Origin: Polymyxa betae
Lineage: Eukaryota; Endomyxa; Phytomyxea; Plasmodiophorida; Plasmodiophoridae
Reading direction: 5' to 3'
Assembly (NCBI GenBank): GCA_003693705.1
Contig: RBZT01000435.1
Coordinates: 124,001 to 188,000, forward strand
DNA: 64,000 nt
The position numbers and the translations under genes are program-made. Each line of letters opens with the position of its first letter. Positions within the stretch are counted from its first letter, which is position 1. The notes under the pieces are model-generated. The model ran no database searches. It had not been told where the DNA came from and saw only the letters and a list, made by a program, of their open reading frames with translations. Positions 11,641-27,163 of this stretch are shown one piece after another.

Positions 11641-13755
11641 TTAAAGCCCAAGTTTGAGTGGTACCGTACAATAGAATGGCGATAGACATGCTCTGCGTTC
11701 CTGTGTTCTGCGACGTGCCTCAGCCAATTGGGCAGCATGATCTGCAGTCAACTGTGAACTGCTCCATAGCAAGAATTGCTCTTCGATCGCAGATATCGAG
11801 CACTCATCACCGATACAATTTAAGGCAGCCGAGTCAAACACCCGAATATTTCGATCCATTTGCGACGCGGAATTCACAATCCGACGAAGCGCCCTCCAAG
11901 CGTCAGGTTTCGAACTATCAATGATAACAACATCAGCGACCGACAGCTTAGTAACTCTTCTCGCCCCAAGCTTGGCAACCCTACAGCCGATAAGGTCAGT
12001 GCCAAGCGGAACAGAGAGAGAGCAATTGCTAACAGAATGACAGCTTGATGTCGACTTGACGCATCTAATTGGGAATGTAACATGATTGACGAGTCTAAAT
12101 ACGAATCAGTATACCAATAAAGGAATATGGATGGGGTCGCCCCAGGGTCCCAAATTCATAATGTGGCAGCCTCTAATGAACTTAATAGACAGCTCAATAC
12201 CTTTGAAGAATGTCAGACTCGTTATGGGCTCGATAACCGGGATAGCAGCACCCTCTGGGGACTGGATGGAATCGCGACGTTCATTCTCCGGCGAGAATGC
12301 CCGAGCCGGCAGCACCAGCTTTTTGAAGAACTCGTCCTGCCCGCCGGCACATCTTCTATATCGACCACCAACAAGTTTCTCCAAATTCTATTACGAGATT
12401 TAGAGAAAATGGAAATCGACATGATTGCTTGACCTCTTGATGCTGACGATCGCTTGCATTCGGGTCAAAATCAAATGGTAGAGCAGACATGCTGACATCT
12501 TTAGGAATCACCTGACGAACGAACTCTCTAACTACGGCATGCAATTAATAATGAAATACGGATTCTTTTCCTCGATATTCGGCCATACCCTCTGTAAGGC
12601 TGGAGCATATTGAGTTAGAAGAGGAGCAGGCAACGATAGTTTACCTGGAATGCATCGAGTACAAGATTCGGTATATATTCGGTTCTGATTCAATGACTGG
12701 CCGATGGCAGAGCCGCTCTTGGGCGAACCACATCGTCGTCGTTTTGATCAAAAGCGGGCCGATGTTCACACCGGTGTCAAACTACCAACAAAATTTAGCC
12801 GAGGACACGGCAGCCGGCTTGCAAATTTTCAGATACCCTTCGGTCGGTTATTTCTTTGAATCGTTTCGGGCAACAAATACAAAATCGCAGCTCATCATCC
12901 AATGTACAGTATTTTTCGAAGAAAGGAAGTGCAAGAAAGATCTGAACATCTGTACTGTACAGCAATGTCAAGAGGATAACTCGGCAAGCAGGCGAATAAC
13001 GCCACCTTGGAAAATCCAGATGAACTTGACAGCCGAATTTCGAACAAATGGCTTCGATAATCGGCTCAGCACCAAGCGGCTGTAAGCTAATGACGACTTT
13101 CTGCTGTGAAGGCGCTTTTTCGATCAGATCAATGACGGCCTTGGCAGCCCCTTGCTTGGACGGAAACTCTGGACAGCGCTGAGAGCAGAATGTCGCATCC
13201 AGCTAGCAAGCCAGATCAATGACAATCAGCACCTTAGTAATATAAGCCTAACCACGAGATGATCCAGGCGCGAGGTCGACAGGTAAGGCATCATAACTTC
13301 CAGCATGGCCTGGTTATCGAATCGAAAGTCGCCGGTATGAATAATACGCCCGATCTGTGTGCATTCGAACAAGATCATGGCCGAGCCCGAGCAATGTCGT
13401 GCATCAAACATAGTAAAGCATAGATCGAAATGCGATGCACGATGCACCATGGTCTCACAATAATTGCAGCCGACCACAACCTCTTTTAAAGACGGGAATC
13501 TGGCAAGCAGCAGTAATCGTGTATGGTGACTGCAATAGATGGATCGAAAGCGGAAATTAGCGCTCAGACCCTGCATATGATCTGGAGAACTTCAACAAAG
13601 GTGACTGAGAACCATATTTTTCAACAACCTGCATGAAAATGGGTCAGGAAAAAGACGGCTTTGTCAGCGAAATGATCAGGTATAGATGTCCAGGTATCAA
13701 CAAATATTCCATGGCTGTTTAGAAGCTGGCATGAGCGAAGGGAAAACTTTGCCAT
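11641..13755 (-). CDS. SNM1/Artemis-Apollo-type beta-CASP nuclease
   Basis: About ten exons, with introns 40-63 nt, start at ATG 13755. The metallo-beta-lactamase motifs are all present: HGIFVDTW at the N terminus, THFHADHMQGL (motif 2, HxHxDH), DARHCSGSAMILFE (motif 3 His) and GRIIHTGDFRF (motif 4 Asp). The beta-CASP part follows with LDATFCSQRCPEFPS, VVISLQPLGAE, TTTMWF and a terminal HSSLTEVREFV block like HSSYSEL in the family. SNM1, Apollo and Artemis are 5' exonucleases or hairpin nucleases for crosslink repair, telomere ends and end joining. After the catalytic core come about 200 more residues, including GCHIMNLGPWGD and VAKLGARRVTKLSVADVVIID, vaguely like a BRCT fold. Subfamily cannot be set from sequence by eye. 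Confidence 0.85.
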
Positions 13756-14356
13756 AGATAATAGCTAGCTGATAGCGGATTGGACGGACGCGAAAGCACA
13801 GATGACCGAAATGCGCCAACAGTCCATGACTAACGTAGTCAGAATCGTGCAAATGCAGATGTGAGCGAGTTCGGAACTGAATTTACCAAAATTCAATAAT
13901 CGATATGTACAATATTTGTGTTTGGATGGCTTGATTTAGGATTCAACAATCTGTGTTTATTAATGCTGGCGATATAAGGTTGCAAAAAATAGAACCGGAA
14001 TGGCACGGCAATCTTTAAGGCTGCCCATAGGGTGTAAGCGCAGACGATCCGACTCTGATCCTTCAAATTTCCAAAAAACAAATGACGCTGATAGACCAAA
14101 ATGTTCCATGCTGCGACGCTCTAATTCGCTTAAAAAAAAGGCTAAATCCGATTCCAGACATCAGCAGACAAGGCAGAACTGCATACCTGACGGAATTAAG
14201 TGTGTGAAACTTGCATGCCTTGCAACGAAGAACGGTTCAAGGCGGCAATGACTCGCCAACAATTTGGTTGCCGCCTGTCCGGTTGATCAAGTATGGTCAA
14301 TCTTTGTGCGAAAATGCGGGAGCTTTTGAACGTGTTCGCTTTGGCATCCTGTCACT
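13756..14356. other. Intergenic region between SNM1-like gene and ATP23
   Basis: About 600 bases separate these divergent genes. Apart from a small basic open frame at 14000-14251, described separately, I see nothing with gene-like features. Both promoters must lie here. Confidence 0.4.
14000..14251 (+). CDS. Possible small basic protein (83 residues)
   Basis: An ATG-led frame encodes a Lys/Arg/Ser-rich polypeptide (KRRRSDSD, SLKKKAKSDSR) that looks like a nuclear-localised disordered protein. No homology is recognised, no intron is needed, and it sits in a shared promoter region, so it may be a chance open frame. Confidence 0.3.
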   Translation: MARQSLRLPIGCKRRRSDSDPSNFQKTNDADRPKCSMLRRSNSLKKKAKSDSRHQQTRQNCIPDGIKCVKLACLATKNGSRRQ

Positions 14357-15015
14357 ATGAGCGATGATCTTCAGGCGAAGCAGCACGAGCAATGCGAGCA
14401 ATGGAAAGCGCAAGCTCTAAAAAGCCCCTTTGTTCGTTTCATGGTTTCGGCGATGGAAGGGGCCGGCTGCCGCGTCGACGAGCGGTATTTCCGCTGTGTG
14501 CCCTGCAAGGAGACCGGCATCGGTGGCGGCCTGCATTACGATAAGAATGGCAATACATCAGTGGTGCTTTGCGAGAATCGCTTAGAAACCCAAGAGCAGG
14601 CAACCACAGCGACCGTTCATGAGCTCATTCACGCTTTCGATAATTGCCGATCTCATCAAGACCCGGAAAATCTTCTTCACCATGCTTGTACTGAGGTTTG
14701 CATGCAGATCCTCCCCATAATTTATGATTGATTTGTAGCTATAGATTCGGGCCGCTAGTCTTTCAGGTGATTGTCACTGGAAGTTGGAATTCCTTCGTGG
14801 AAATTTCGGAATTGTCAAGTGAGTATTGATAGACAGTATGACGGATGCAATCTGATTCTGATTCAAGACAGCATCAAGCTTGTGTAAGAAGACGTGCCAT
14901 CCTATCGGTGAAAATGAATCCCGCTTGTGGATCAGAAGAGGAAGCCGCGCAAGCTGTCGATCAGGTTTGGAACGTCTGCTTTGCTGATACCGAGCCTTTC
15001 GAACGAATACCATAA
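14357..15015 (+). CDS. ATP23: ATP23, mitochondrial inner membrane metalloprotease
   Basis: Three exons (14357..14695, 14745..14818, 14868..15015; introns 49 nt) give 186 residues. The zinc protease motif is HELIH within TVHELIHAFDNCR. The family blocks AMEGAGCRVDERYFRC, ACTEIRAASLSGDC, CVRRRAILSV and the C-terminal NVCFADTEPFERIP are all present. ATP23 processes the Atp6 precursor in some fungi, degrades intermembrane-space proteins and helps assemble F1Fo ATP synthase. The final residues after FERIP are shorter than in the human protein, but the core is complete. The exon joins are unambiguous because every junction falls inside conserved sequence. Confidence 0.93.
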
Positions 15016-15559
15016 GATGTTATTCAAGTCATTGTTAAACCATATCATGCTTAGAATCAAAAGAATATATCATTAAATTTGATTAGGCTAAGAAATTGCA
15101 TTGATTCGTTTGAATAGCGACCTATCAAGCTTCGATATTGGAGATATTGCAAATAGATTCATGTGATTGCTTAACAAGCAACAATGAAATAAGCTCGAGC
15201 CAGACTATAAGAAACCTAAACCCGCTCTAGGTCATTAGCATAGCGAGTAGCAAGCCGCCTCGCTATCAGCCACAGAACGGCGATTCAACCGGACCTTATC
15301 ACTCTTCGAAAAAACCCATGAAGCTGACAGCCGAACCCGCGATCGGCAAGGCACAATCACGAATGACCATTCGCCTGGCTGGAGGGATGAGAATAACCCA
15401 AGCGAGTCTTTTTCTTTCATACAAGAGTGGTGGCGCGGCCACATCTAAGGAGGTCGCGCCTCCTTTATCCCACCCGTAGTACGCCGTCGTAATCAACGAC
15501 CCGCCGCCCGCCGCGTCCAATTCCATCATTGCTGTCTCTCGTCGTCGTCAACCATCCGA
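15016..15559. other. Region between ATP23 and INO80
   Basis: About 540 bases. The 3' half (15235-15530) is GC-rich and open in frames on both strands, for example a plus-strand frame from ATG 15317 and a minus-strand frame from 15529. Neither resembles a known protein. It could be a 5' exon or leader of INO80 or a small unknown gene. No clear promoter motif is visible. Confidence 0.3.
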
Positions 15560-20399
<4,840 letters not shown>

Positions 20400-20468
20400 T
20401 TTATATATTTGTCTTGTAAATGTATTTATGAGATTATCATTATTTACAGCATGTGCACGTTTTACAGT

Positions 20469-23400
20469 TCATGTTTGTGTTGGCCATGTGCATGAGAAAT
20501 TGCTCTTTGGGTTCCTTTCTTCATTCTCAATATCGGAAACTCCAGCGTGTGAGAACGAGGGAGAAGCCAAATATTGTGATTCTCGATCCACAACAGAAGA
20601 CGGCTCGCTAATCACAGATTCATCTTTAAGTGGAGGAAAGGCTCTACTTGGTAATTCAAAACTGGAAATCTGGTAAACCGTTACAGGCTCGGTGATTCCT
20701 TTATAACGATGCACTCCAAGATTGATAAACATTGCGGGGAATGATGAGCTCAAAGCATTATAGATTGACGAATCGCAAATGATTTGCCCACCGTAGGCAC
20801 TGTTTGCAATTCTTGATGCTCGATTTACAACGCCACCAAAATAATCCATTCGATTTGTCACCGGATTTTTCCGACAAATTGGAAACCCCAAATTAACTCC
20901 CATTTGAATCCTTATTCGAATTAGAACTAGTTTCTTGACATTAGGTGGTTCGAAGCTCTACCTTAGACCACAAAACACCAAACGTCCCGTCTTGTCGATT
21001 TCTTTGGCTGCCGATTGATGACACGATACAAGAGAATCAGGCCAGGCGCAAAACAGCAAAGCATTTTGCACAGCAATGCACCATGATATAGCTGCACTTG
21101 CGGAGGAAAAGGTTACCATGAAAGCGTCTCCTTCAGTCTTAACCTATATGTTTAACATTATTATTTACAGACTCCTCTTTTTCACAATAAATATTACTTC
21201 GTAACCCTTGTACACCTGCAACAGATCCCGCAAGATTTTATCATGGTAATATGATGCAATGTTCATCCCATCGGGCTCCTTTTCCCACAGTATGGATGAA
21301 TCTTGAATATTAGTAAATACACATGTGACCTACTGAACTCTTAGTCAAGACAAGACAATGAAACTGAATCCGACTTCTCCTGTTGGAGCAATTCCAGTGG
21401 GACTGGGGACAAAAGTTGGCGATAATGCTGACACCGTCGAACTGGATGTAATTCTTGACGACAGAGTTGATCCCTCTGCCAATCTGGCTGCTTCTTTCAA
21501 ATATTTAATCCACATATGCATTTGTTGTTCGGTATCTGCAGCAAGGTGGTGTATCTAAATTGGTATCAGAACGAGGCCAGCCATGTTAAATAGAAACATT
21601 ACAGACGTGATTTGAATCGGTTAATTCAAACCGGAATGAAAACTCAGAGTTCGTAGAGAGTCCACCGAAATCTTCTTTCCGTATGGTCTTGTATCGATTC
21701 AAGGAGGCATGAGCCCCAGAGTCGCGATTGATCGATATCGATCCTTTGTAGGACATTTGAAAGTACCAGAGTTTAAATCCATCCAAAACGAAATATCTTG
21801 ACCTCCAGCGCGGAAAATGAGGGCTCTTTTTCTTGAGCCACCCTTCCATACGTGTTTCAGGAGGGTCTAGCTGATGGCTGTAAGCAAAAGCAGCATTATT
21901 CAGAGCCTGATATTCGTTATTGGCAACCGGGATTTAACTGATGTTTTTACCTGCACCCAACGAGCCATTTGCTCTGGAGACGAAGCTGAGAGATAGAGGG
22001 GCTTTGCTCGATTCTTTGCTGCATAACTAAATGCAAAATTGGAGCGAGCATCTGGTGATAGATGGAATTCACACATATCGCAGACTTTTTCGGTAACAGT
22101 CTGCCCAGTGGCATCCTGAGCGAGAAGTTTACACCAGCATATCATGGAGCAAGATAAATACCGAAAATCGGGCATCTTGAGTTATACATTGGTTGCAGAA
22201 AACGTTATTGCAATATCCGCATTGCTTTCGGCTTCTGGTTAAAGAGAACGGTTTTAAACAATTGTTGCATTCTGGCATTAACTCTTGGTTGACTGCAGAA
22301 TTTCTTTTGATTTCTTCTATCAGCATTGGGAGCAAGTCTGTGCGTAAACGCATGGACACTTGGCGAAGTGCCTGATCGAATATGTGTGATGAAACTCGCC
22401 TTCGTTCTTGCCCTAAAGTTAGAGCATCGATTATGTTTTCCCTGGTTTCATGCCATAATTGAACCTGAAATGGAGGCTCAATCGAGAATGGAACTACTGA
22501 TTCAATCTGATTCTTACTTCAGATCCAGCGCCAGTAAAGATGTACTTTCTAGTTATTGATTTAGCCGATTCAAAAGCTTCCACACTTCTAGGAGGCAATT
22601 CCTGAAACGCTTTCACATCTAAACAAAAAGAAATCGATTCTTTTTGGTTTGTGAGACGAGAAAATCCTTTCAGTAAAGATCTCTATCAACGCTTCAAAAT
22701 CTTGTTGAGAAACGCATATCAGTACCAAACCTTAGAGGCATCCGAAAGAAATTCATCAAGGGTATGGTCGTACTGAACTCTTGGAAACTGCTTCACAAGT
22801 CCTTCTTCGATCGCCATTGTGCCTTTAGTGGAGATATCGAAATACTGCAGATTTGGCGGTACAATTCGGTAAAAGAACGGTTTCCAAAACTAGTTGGCAT
22901 CAATACACTATAAAATTCAGCATACAAGAAACTCATGGCTTACAATGCCAGCATTAGATCTATGAGAAAGCCATCCTTCAAGCAGAATTAACTGCTTATG
23001 GTCATTAATGTCGTCTGATACCGAATAGAGTGGACGCATTCTGGGAGCGCAATTTGATTTGTTATTGGGAGCATGCGCCGAGTAGTCATCACTTGAGTAC
23101 GAATCCTGATGATGGGACGAATCTGAATCGATATGTAAAGTTCTCGATGGCGGTGGATAACTGAATGATTGAAACCCAAACTGAGAGGGAGTTTTAGTCA
23201 AGAATCGCCTTTTCTTTGAGGCTAAGGTTTTCAAATTTGGCAAATCGCTTGTTACGACTGCCAGATCAGTGCTTGTCAGATGTTTGAAGCAAACCGCCAC
23301 CACTTTAACGCATTCCGCCCTTCTTACTAAACGAACCCTCAGATCGTTTTTATCTGCGATCTGTGTCGGTCAGACATTTGACAACTGGATTCTTGAAAAC

Positions 23401-23792
23401 TTTGATCGACCTTAAATAGAACTTCGTCAGCGTGATCGCAGAGGATGATGGCACAAATGTTTTTGATGTCGATGTCACGACGAGGTTTTCGGTATCGATC
23501 AGGCAAGAAGTGCAACAAGCTTGTGTTAGTGACAACTAAGTGACGCTGCTGCCACATTCCTCTCGAGTTGACTTTATAAACACTATCGGAGAAGTACAGA
23601 TTTTCTACCAACGTCGGACTCTCATCAAGGATCCCTTTAAAATGATTGAGCGATCCAGCTAGCACACAGGCCAGCATTAGTACGCTTCTCAGCATTGAAG
23701 AATTCCAGCAGCTGCTGATTGCCGGCGATGCGTAGGTAGTCGCCGTTGGCCGGCTGCAGTTCGTGCAGAGCCTGCCTGAAGTCGGTCGTCAT
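20469..23792 (-). CDS. PH/RGS/FYVE/PH/class III cyclase fusion protein
   Basis: About 14 exons, with introns 45-60 nt, start at ATG 23792 and give roughly 850-900 residues. Domains in order: an N-terminal PH- or TH1-like region ([20 protein letters not shown]); a half PH domain ([21 protein letters not shown]); an RGS domain ([27 protein letters not shown]-like [27 protein letters not shown]); a FYVE-type finger with four CxxC pairs; the other half of a PH domain; a complete PH domain ([21 protein letters not shown]); and a class III nucleotidyl cyclase domain ([44 protein letters not shown]). RGS domains accelerate G-alpha GTP hydrolysis, FYVE and PH bind phosphoinositides, and the cyclase would make cAMP or cGMP. 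The first metal-binding Asp is Asn. Activity is therefore unproven. Confidence 0.88.
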
Positions 23793-24066
23793 CACGACAT
23801 CCCCAGGATAATGAATCTGATGAAAGAGAGTCTGGTGACAGAAGCACGGTATCGTTTCACAAGTATCGTCCAGTCAGTCGAGATTCCAGATAACTGGGAT
23901 GTCAGTCAGCCCCGCAGCACCAAGAGGCTACCTCATGACTCTGGAACACTGCTCTATAATTCATCTCTCGTGTCCTTTAAAGCTTCTAAGGGAGCGGGAC
24001 CTCTTATGCATCTCCATTAAAGTCTTCGACATGCTTTGAGAAGCAGACCCTCCCGAATATGGATCT
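23793..24066. other. Intergenic region between cyclase fusion and uL11m
   Basis: About 270 bases upstream of the cyclase-fusion start and downstream of the uL11m stop. A plus-strand open frame (23763-24020) overlaps it but has no recognisable features and partly mirrors the first exon of the fusion gene. I treat it as promoter and 3' UTR. Confidence 0.3.
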
Positions 24067-24546
24067 TTAGAAGCTGATCTTTATGCCCATAGATTTACAG
24101 CTGGCGGCTATCGACTTCACAATCGCCTCAAGCGACTTGTCTTGCACGCCAGGGTCCGTTTGCTTAATCTTACCGATTTCATAGAGCTGGCGCACCGAGA
24201 CGGTCCCGGCAGAATCTTTACCTGGGAATTTCGCTCCTGTTTCAATACCAGCTGCTTGCTTCAGAAAATAGCTGGTCGGTGGCGATTTGATTTCCAGCGA
24301 GAAAGTCCGGTCTTCGAAAGCGGTGATCAAAACACGAAGCGGCACCGATTTCTTATAATCGACTGAAGCAGCGTTAAACGTCTAAGGCAACGGTTACTAG
24401 TGATAGCAACACACAAGCCGAATCGGAACCTTGCAGAACTCCATCATATTGAGACCGAGTGAACCAATAGCTTGACCAATAGCTGGAGATGGTGCCGCTT
24501 TACCGGCTGGCAATCTCATACGAACCAAAGCCTTCACAGCCGACAT
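24067..24546 (-). CDS. MRPL11: Mitochondrial large ribosomal subunit protein uL11m
   Basis: Two exons (24546..24430, 24381..24067; 48 nt intron) give 143 residues, the normal L11 size. The N-terminal domain shows [19 protein letters not shown] and [15 protein letters not shown], the universal PPxGPALGQ-like L11 signature. The C-terminal RNA-binding domain has [24 protein letters not shown] and [16 protein letters not shown]11 forms the GTPase-associated centre with the large rRNA. The AAPSPAIGQ variant and lack of Met-Pro-Pro-Lys start favour the organellar form over cytosolic uL11. No long transit peptide is visible; a short one could be included in the first residues. Confidence 0.92.
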
Positions 24547-24781
24547 GACGATAACAAACTGCGCTACGAAGAAACCCTCAAAAAACTAAGTCACCAGAAG
24601 CACGCACCTGACAGTTCCTCAAAGTAAACGATGGCTCGAAATCGATCTATTAACTATAGCGAAGTTTGCTTTTCTGTTCCCTGTAAGGAAACTCTGGTGT
24701 TGAAACCAGTTAGGTTCAATGAGGCATTGTCACTTGGTGATAAAGTTTCAGGTTTCGCAAACTGTACAATGGAAATCTAAT

Positions 24782-26539
24782 TTATGGACATAAAGAGCGG
24801 TACTGGATGAAAGCTTGCAAGTTATCCCGAGCTTCCGCCGCCTCTTCAAACAGATCTTCATCAGCAACTTTCCACCGCCTGTCATCAGCCACAATGGCAC
24901 TCAGCACAGGCAGGAGATTGAGTCGGGCGATGGTCTTCTGATGAACTCCATCGTCAGCAAACATGTCCATCAGGCCGTTAACAGCCTCCAGAAAAACGCG
25001 AACAGAATCGTCTTGGACTCGGCTGAGGACGGCTTCCGCAACCAGATCGGCTCTGGCGGCATCTCCGGATCCGAATCTTACTAAAACCGCGACGAATTCT
25101 TGACGGACAGCTTCTGACGACGACCTGGTCGCTAACGACGTCATCATGTCCAGTTGGTCGTGTCGCAGGTGGCGTGGCGCCGATGCCAGAGAGAGCGACA
25201 GCAGTCGACCGGAAACCTCGAGCAGCGACAGCCGCGCCTTGGTTCGGTGAGATTCGCGTTCAATGACGTCGATCGCCAGATCGGAAACGTCGTGACCTGA
25301 AACGATCTCGCTCAATGCCAAATTGATCATCGCTTCAACGCAGCGTTCAATGGCGCCATAGATAAGATCTAGAACACGACCCCAATCGCCACTATCGAAT
25401 CGTTCGTCGTCGACAACGGTCCTGATGCGATCGGCAAGCACCGGAACGAGCTGAAGGATACCGGACAGATCGACGACTTCTTTCAGCGACCAAGTCGGTT
25501 GGTCTTCGTCGACACAAATGAGATTAGCGACGGTCTCAGCAGCGATCTGAACTGCGACGGCCTGAGCCCGGAACGTTTGTAGCAGATCTTGCCAAGCTTG
25601 GTCAACAGCTTCAGGCGCCAATCTGCCGTCAATGGATTCCTGAAAAATAGTATCGTTGTTATGTGCAGTACGTTGCCTTTCAAGCTCAGCGTTGATCTCA
25701 GCCTGCATGCGCTGGGCGTCCTGAACGAGTTGCCTCTTTGCCGCAGACAAATTGATGCTGGCACAAGCCGCCAGATGCGGTGCGATTTCCGATAACAAAG
25801 CCGGCGCCGAGGTTAGGCGGGCTACCGTCGCAAACAGCGCCGCAGTATGCGCCACGACCAGAATCGACTCGTGGCCGAATAGCGAGCGTAATGTCAGCAG
25901 GGTTTCGCTGAGAAGGACCTGGGCCAGATCCGGGCGGTCATCGACAACGTTTCGATACATCTCCAGTACGGCAATTATGGCATCGGTCGGGCCTGATAAG
26001 AATGACGACAGCTTCCAGATGGCACCGTTGCCGATCGACGCCGATTCGACGTCTTGTTCCGTCAGACAGGCAATCAGCGCAAGGACCTGGGCGTTCCACG
26101 GAGTTGGCGGAGAATTCGCCCGACCCAATAGCAACATAACGATATCGTCGAAGGCGTAGCGTGCGACGGCGGCGAACGCAGCACCGTCCATAACGGCGAG
26201 ATTCCGTAGCAGACCGGCCGCATGCGTCGCGACGTTACTGTCGGCGTCGACGATAAGCGGGAGGACGACCGGGACCAAGCCAGCCCGGATGAGTTCGGTG
26301 GCTGCTTGGCTGTCGCCGCAGACGATGTTAGAGAGCGCCGAGCAGCTTATGGCGCGATGCAGGGCGACGTGGCTGGATAAATTCTCGACAACGTTGCGAT
26401 AACGGGCCGGTATTGATGATGGCACCGAACAAATCGGGAATGGGTTTGTAGAGCCCATGGGAATATCAGCGTCGGCCGATTTGGCACCGGGTTTCGTGCC
26501 CGCACGACGCCGGGCCTGGCGACGTTTCGCTGAACCCAT
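24782..26539 (-). CDS. SYO1: SYO1/HEATR3, ribosomal protein import chaperone
   Basis: A single intronless exon gives 585 residues. The N terminus is the typical basic leader (MGSAKRRQARRRAG), followed by ARM/HEAT helices (NVVENLSSHVALHRAISCSALSNIVCGD, ELIRAGLVPVVLPLI, THAAGLLRNLAVMDG), which match the Syo1 family pattern. An acidic or charged insertion lies mid-protein (LERQRTAHNND), and helical repeats continue to the end. Syo1 co-imports uL18 and uL5 with 5S rNA assembly through the karyopherin Kap104. The complete lack of introns in a 1.76 kb gene is unusual here, as neighbours average one intron per 100-200 bases. Confidence 0.82.
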   Translation of the reverse strand: MGSAKRRQARRRAGTKPGAKSADADIPMGSTNPFPICSVPSSIPARYRNVVENLSSHVALHRAISCSALSNIVCGDSQAATELIRAGLVPVVLPLIVDADSNVATHAAGLLRNLAVMDGAAFAAVARYAFDDIVMLLLGRANSPPTPWNAQVLALIACLTEQDVESASIGNGAIWKLSSFLSGPTDAIIAVLEMYRNVVDDRPDLAQVLLSETLLTLRSLFGHESILVVAHTAALFATVARLTSAPALLSEIAPHLAACASINLSAAKRQLVQDAQRMQAEINAELERQRTAHNNDTIFQESIDGRLAPEAVDQAWQDLLQTFRAQAVAVQIAAETVANLICVDEDQPTWSLKEVVDLSGILQLVPVLADRIRTVVDDERFDSGDWGRVLDLIYGAIERCVEAMINLALSEIVSGHDVSDLAIDVIERESHRTKARLSLLEVSGRLLSLSLASAPRHLRHDQLDMMTSLATRSSSEAVRQEFVAVLVRFGSGDAARADLVAEAVLSRVQDDSVRVFLEAVNGLMDMFADDGVHQKTIARLNLLPVLSAIVADDRRWKVADEDLFEEAAEARDNLQAFIQYRSLCP

Positions 26540-27163
26540 GACGCCTAACTTCCTGATAGAAATATCTTTCGGATGTCGTCAAAGACGGACTGCGTGGCGG
26601 ATTTTTTCATGGGAAATTTTTGGAAACACCAGAAAAAATTCGCATACAAAAATTCAAACCATTTTTCTTGTCCAGAGGGCAACTGTTTATCCCGACCGGA
26701 ATACGAAAATCTGTTTGGTATAGCTGTGATCTTTAAGCTTAAATAGAAATCAGTTCAAAAATCTTGTGAGCCATTCTCTAGCCCAGTTCATGGTTGCTAA
26801 GTTCACATTGTTCACAACCGATCCTTGAGCAGCGTTCGCTCCTACAATCAAGGCAGTGCTGTGTGCTTTCGCTTTAATGACGCTGGCTGAGAACATGAAT
26901 TTCGGCAGCTGTGCCATGCAAACGTTTCTGGTCCTGATGGCAACAACTCGTCTGATTCTGAGGTGATGCCTGCGACCTGAATGTAGGGCGTTCGTATTCG
27001 TCTTGTTCACAGGATGATTACAAGGTCTACCTCCCAATCAGTTGCATAGATGGAGGGATGGTAGGTCGCAGGCGACATCGTGTCTCGTGACCATGATGGT
27101 TCGAGCATGACGCCATTCAGTCACACAATCCATTAAGTCGCGTTCTCAGAGATCTCGGCGTCA
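26540..27163. other. Region between SYO1 and RAB28
   Basis: About 620 bases upstream of two divergent genes. A minus-strand candidate at 26750-27115 is listed separately. The stretch next to SYO1 (26540-26740) is AT-rich and shows no coding character. Confidence 0.3.
26750..27115 (-). CDS. Possible small protein, unrecognised
   Basis: The minus strand has an ATG at 27115 and another at 27078, a good GTAGAC donor near 27030, and an open 3' segment ending at 26750 (MAQLPKFMFSASVIK ... NWAREWLTRFLN). Alternative acceptors lead into different frames, so two proteins of about 60-100 residues are possible. The 3' segment reads like real protein. I cannot name it. Confidence 0.3.

Noticed and set aside
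22149-22200. Frameshift in the FYVE finger
   Set aside because: A 46 nt intron with GTATTTATC donor and TCGCTCAG acceptor restores the frame and the Cys pairs, so no lesion is needed.
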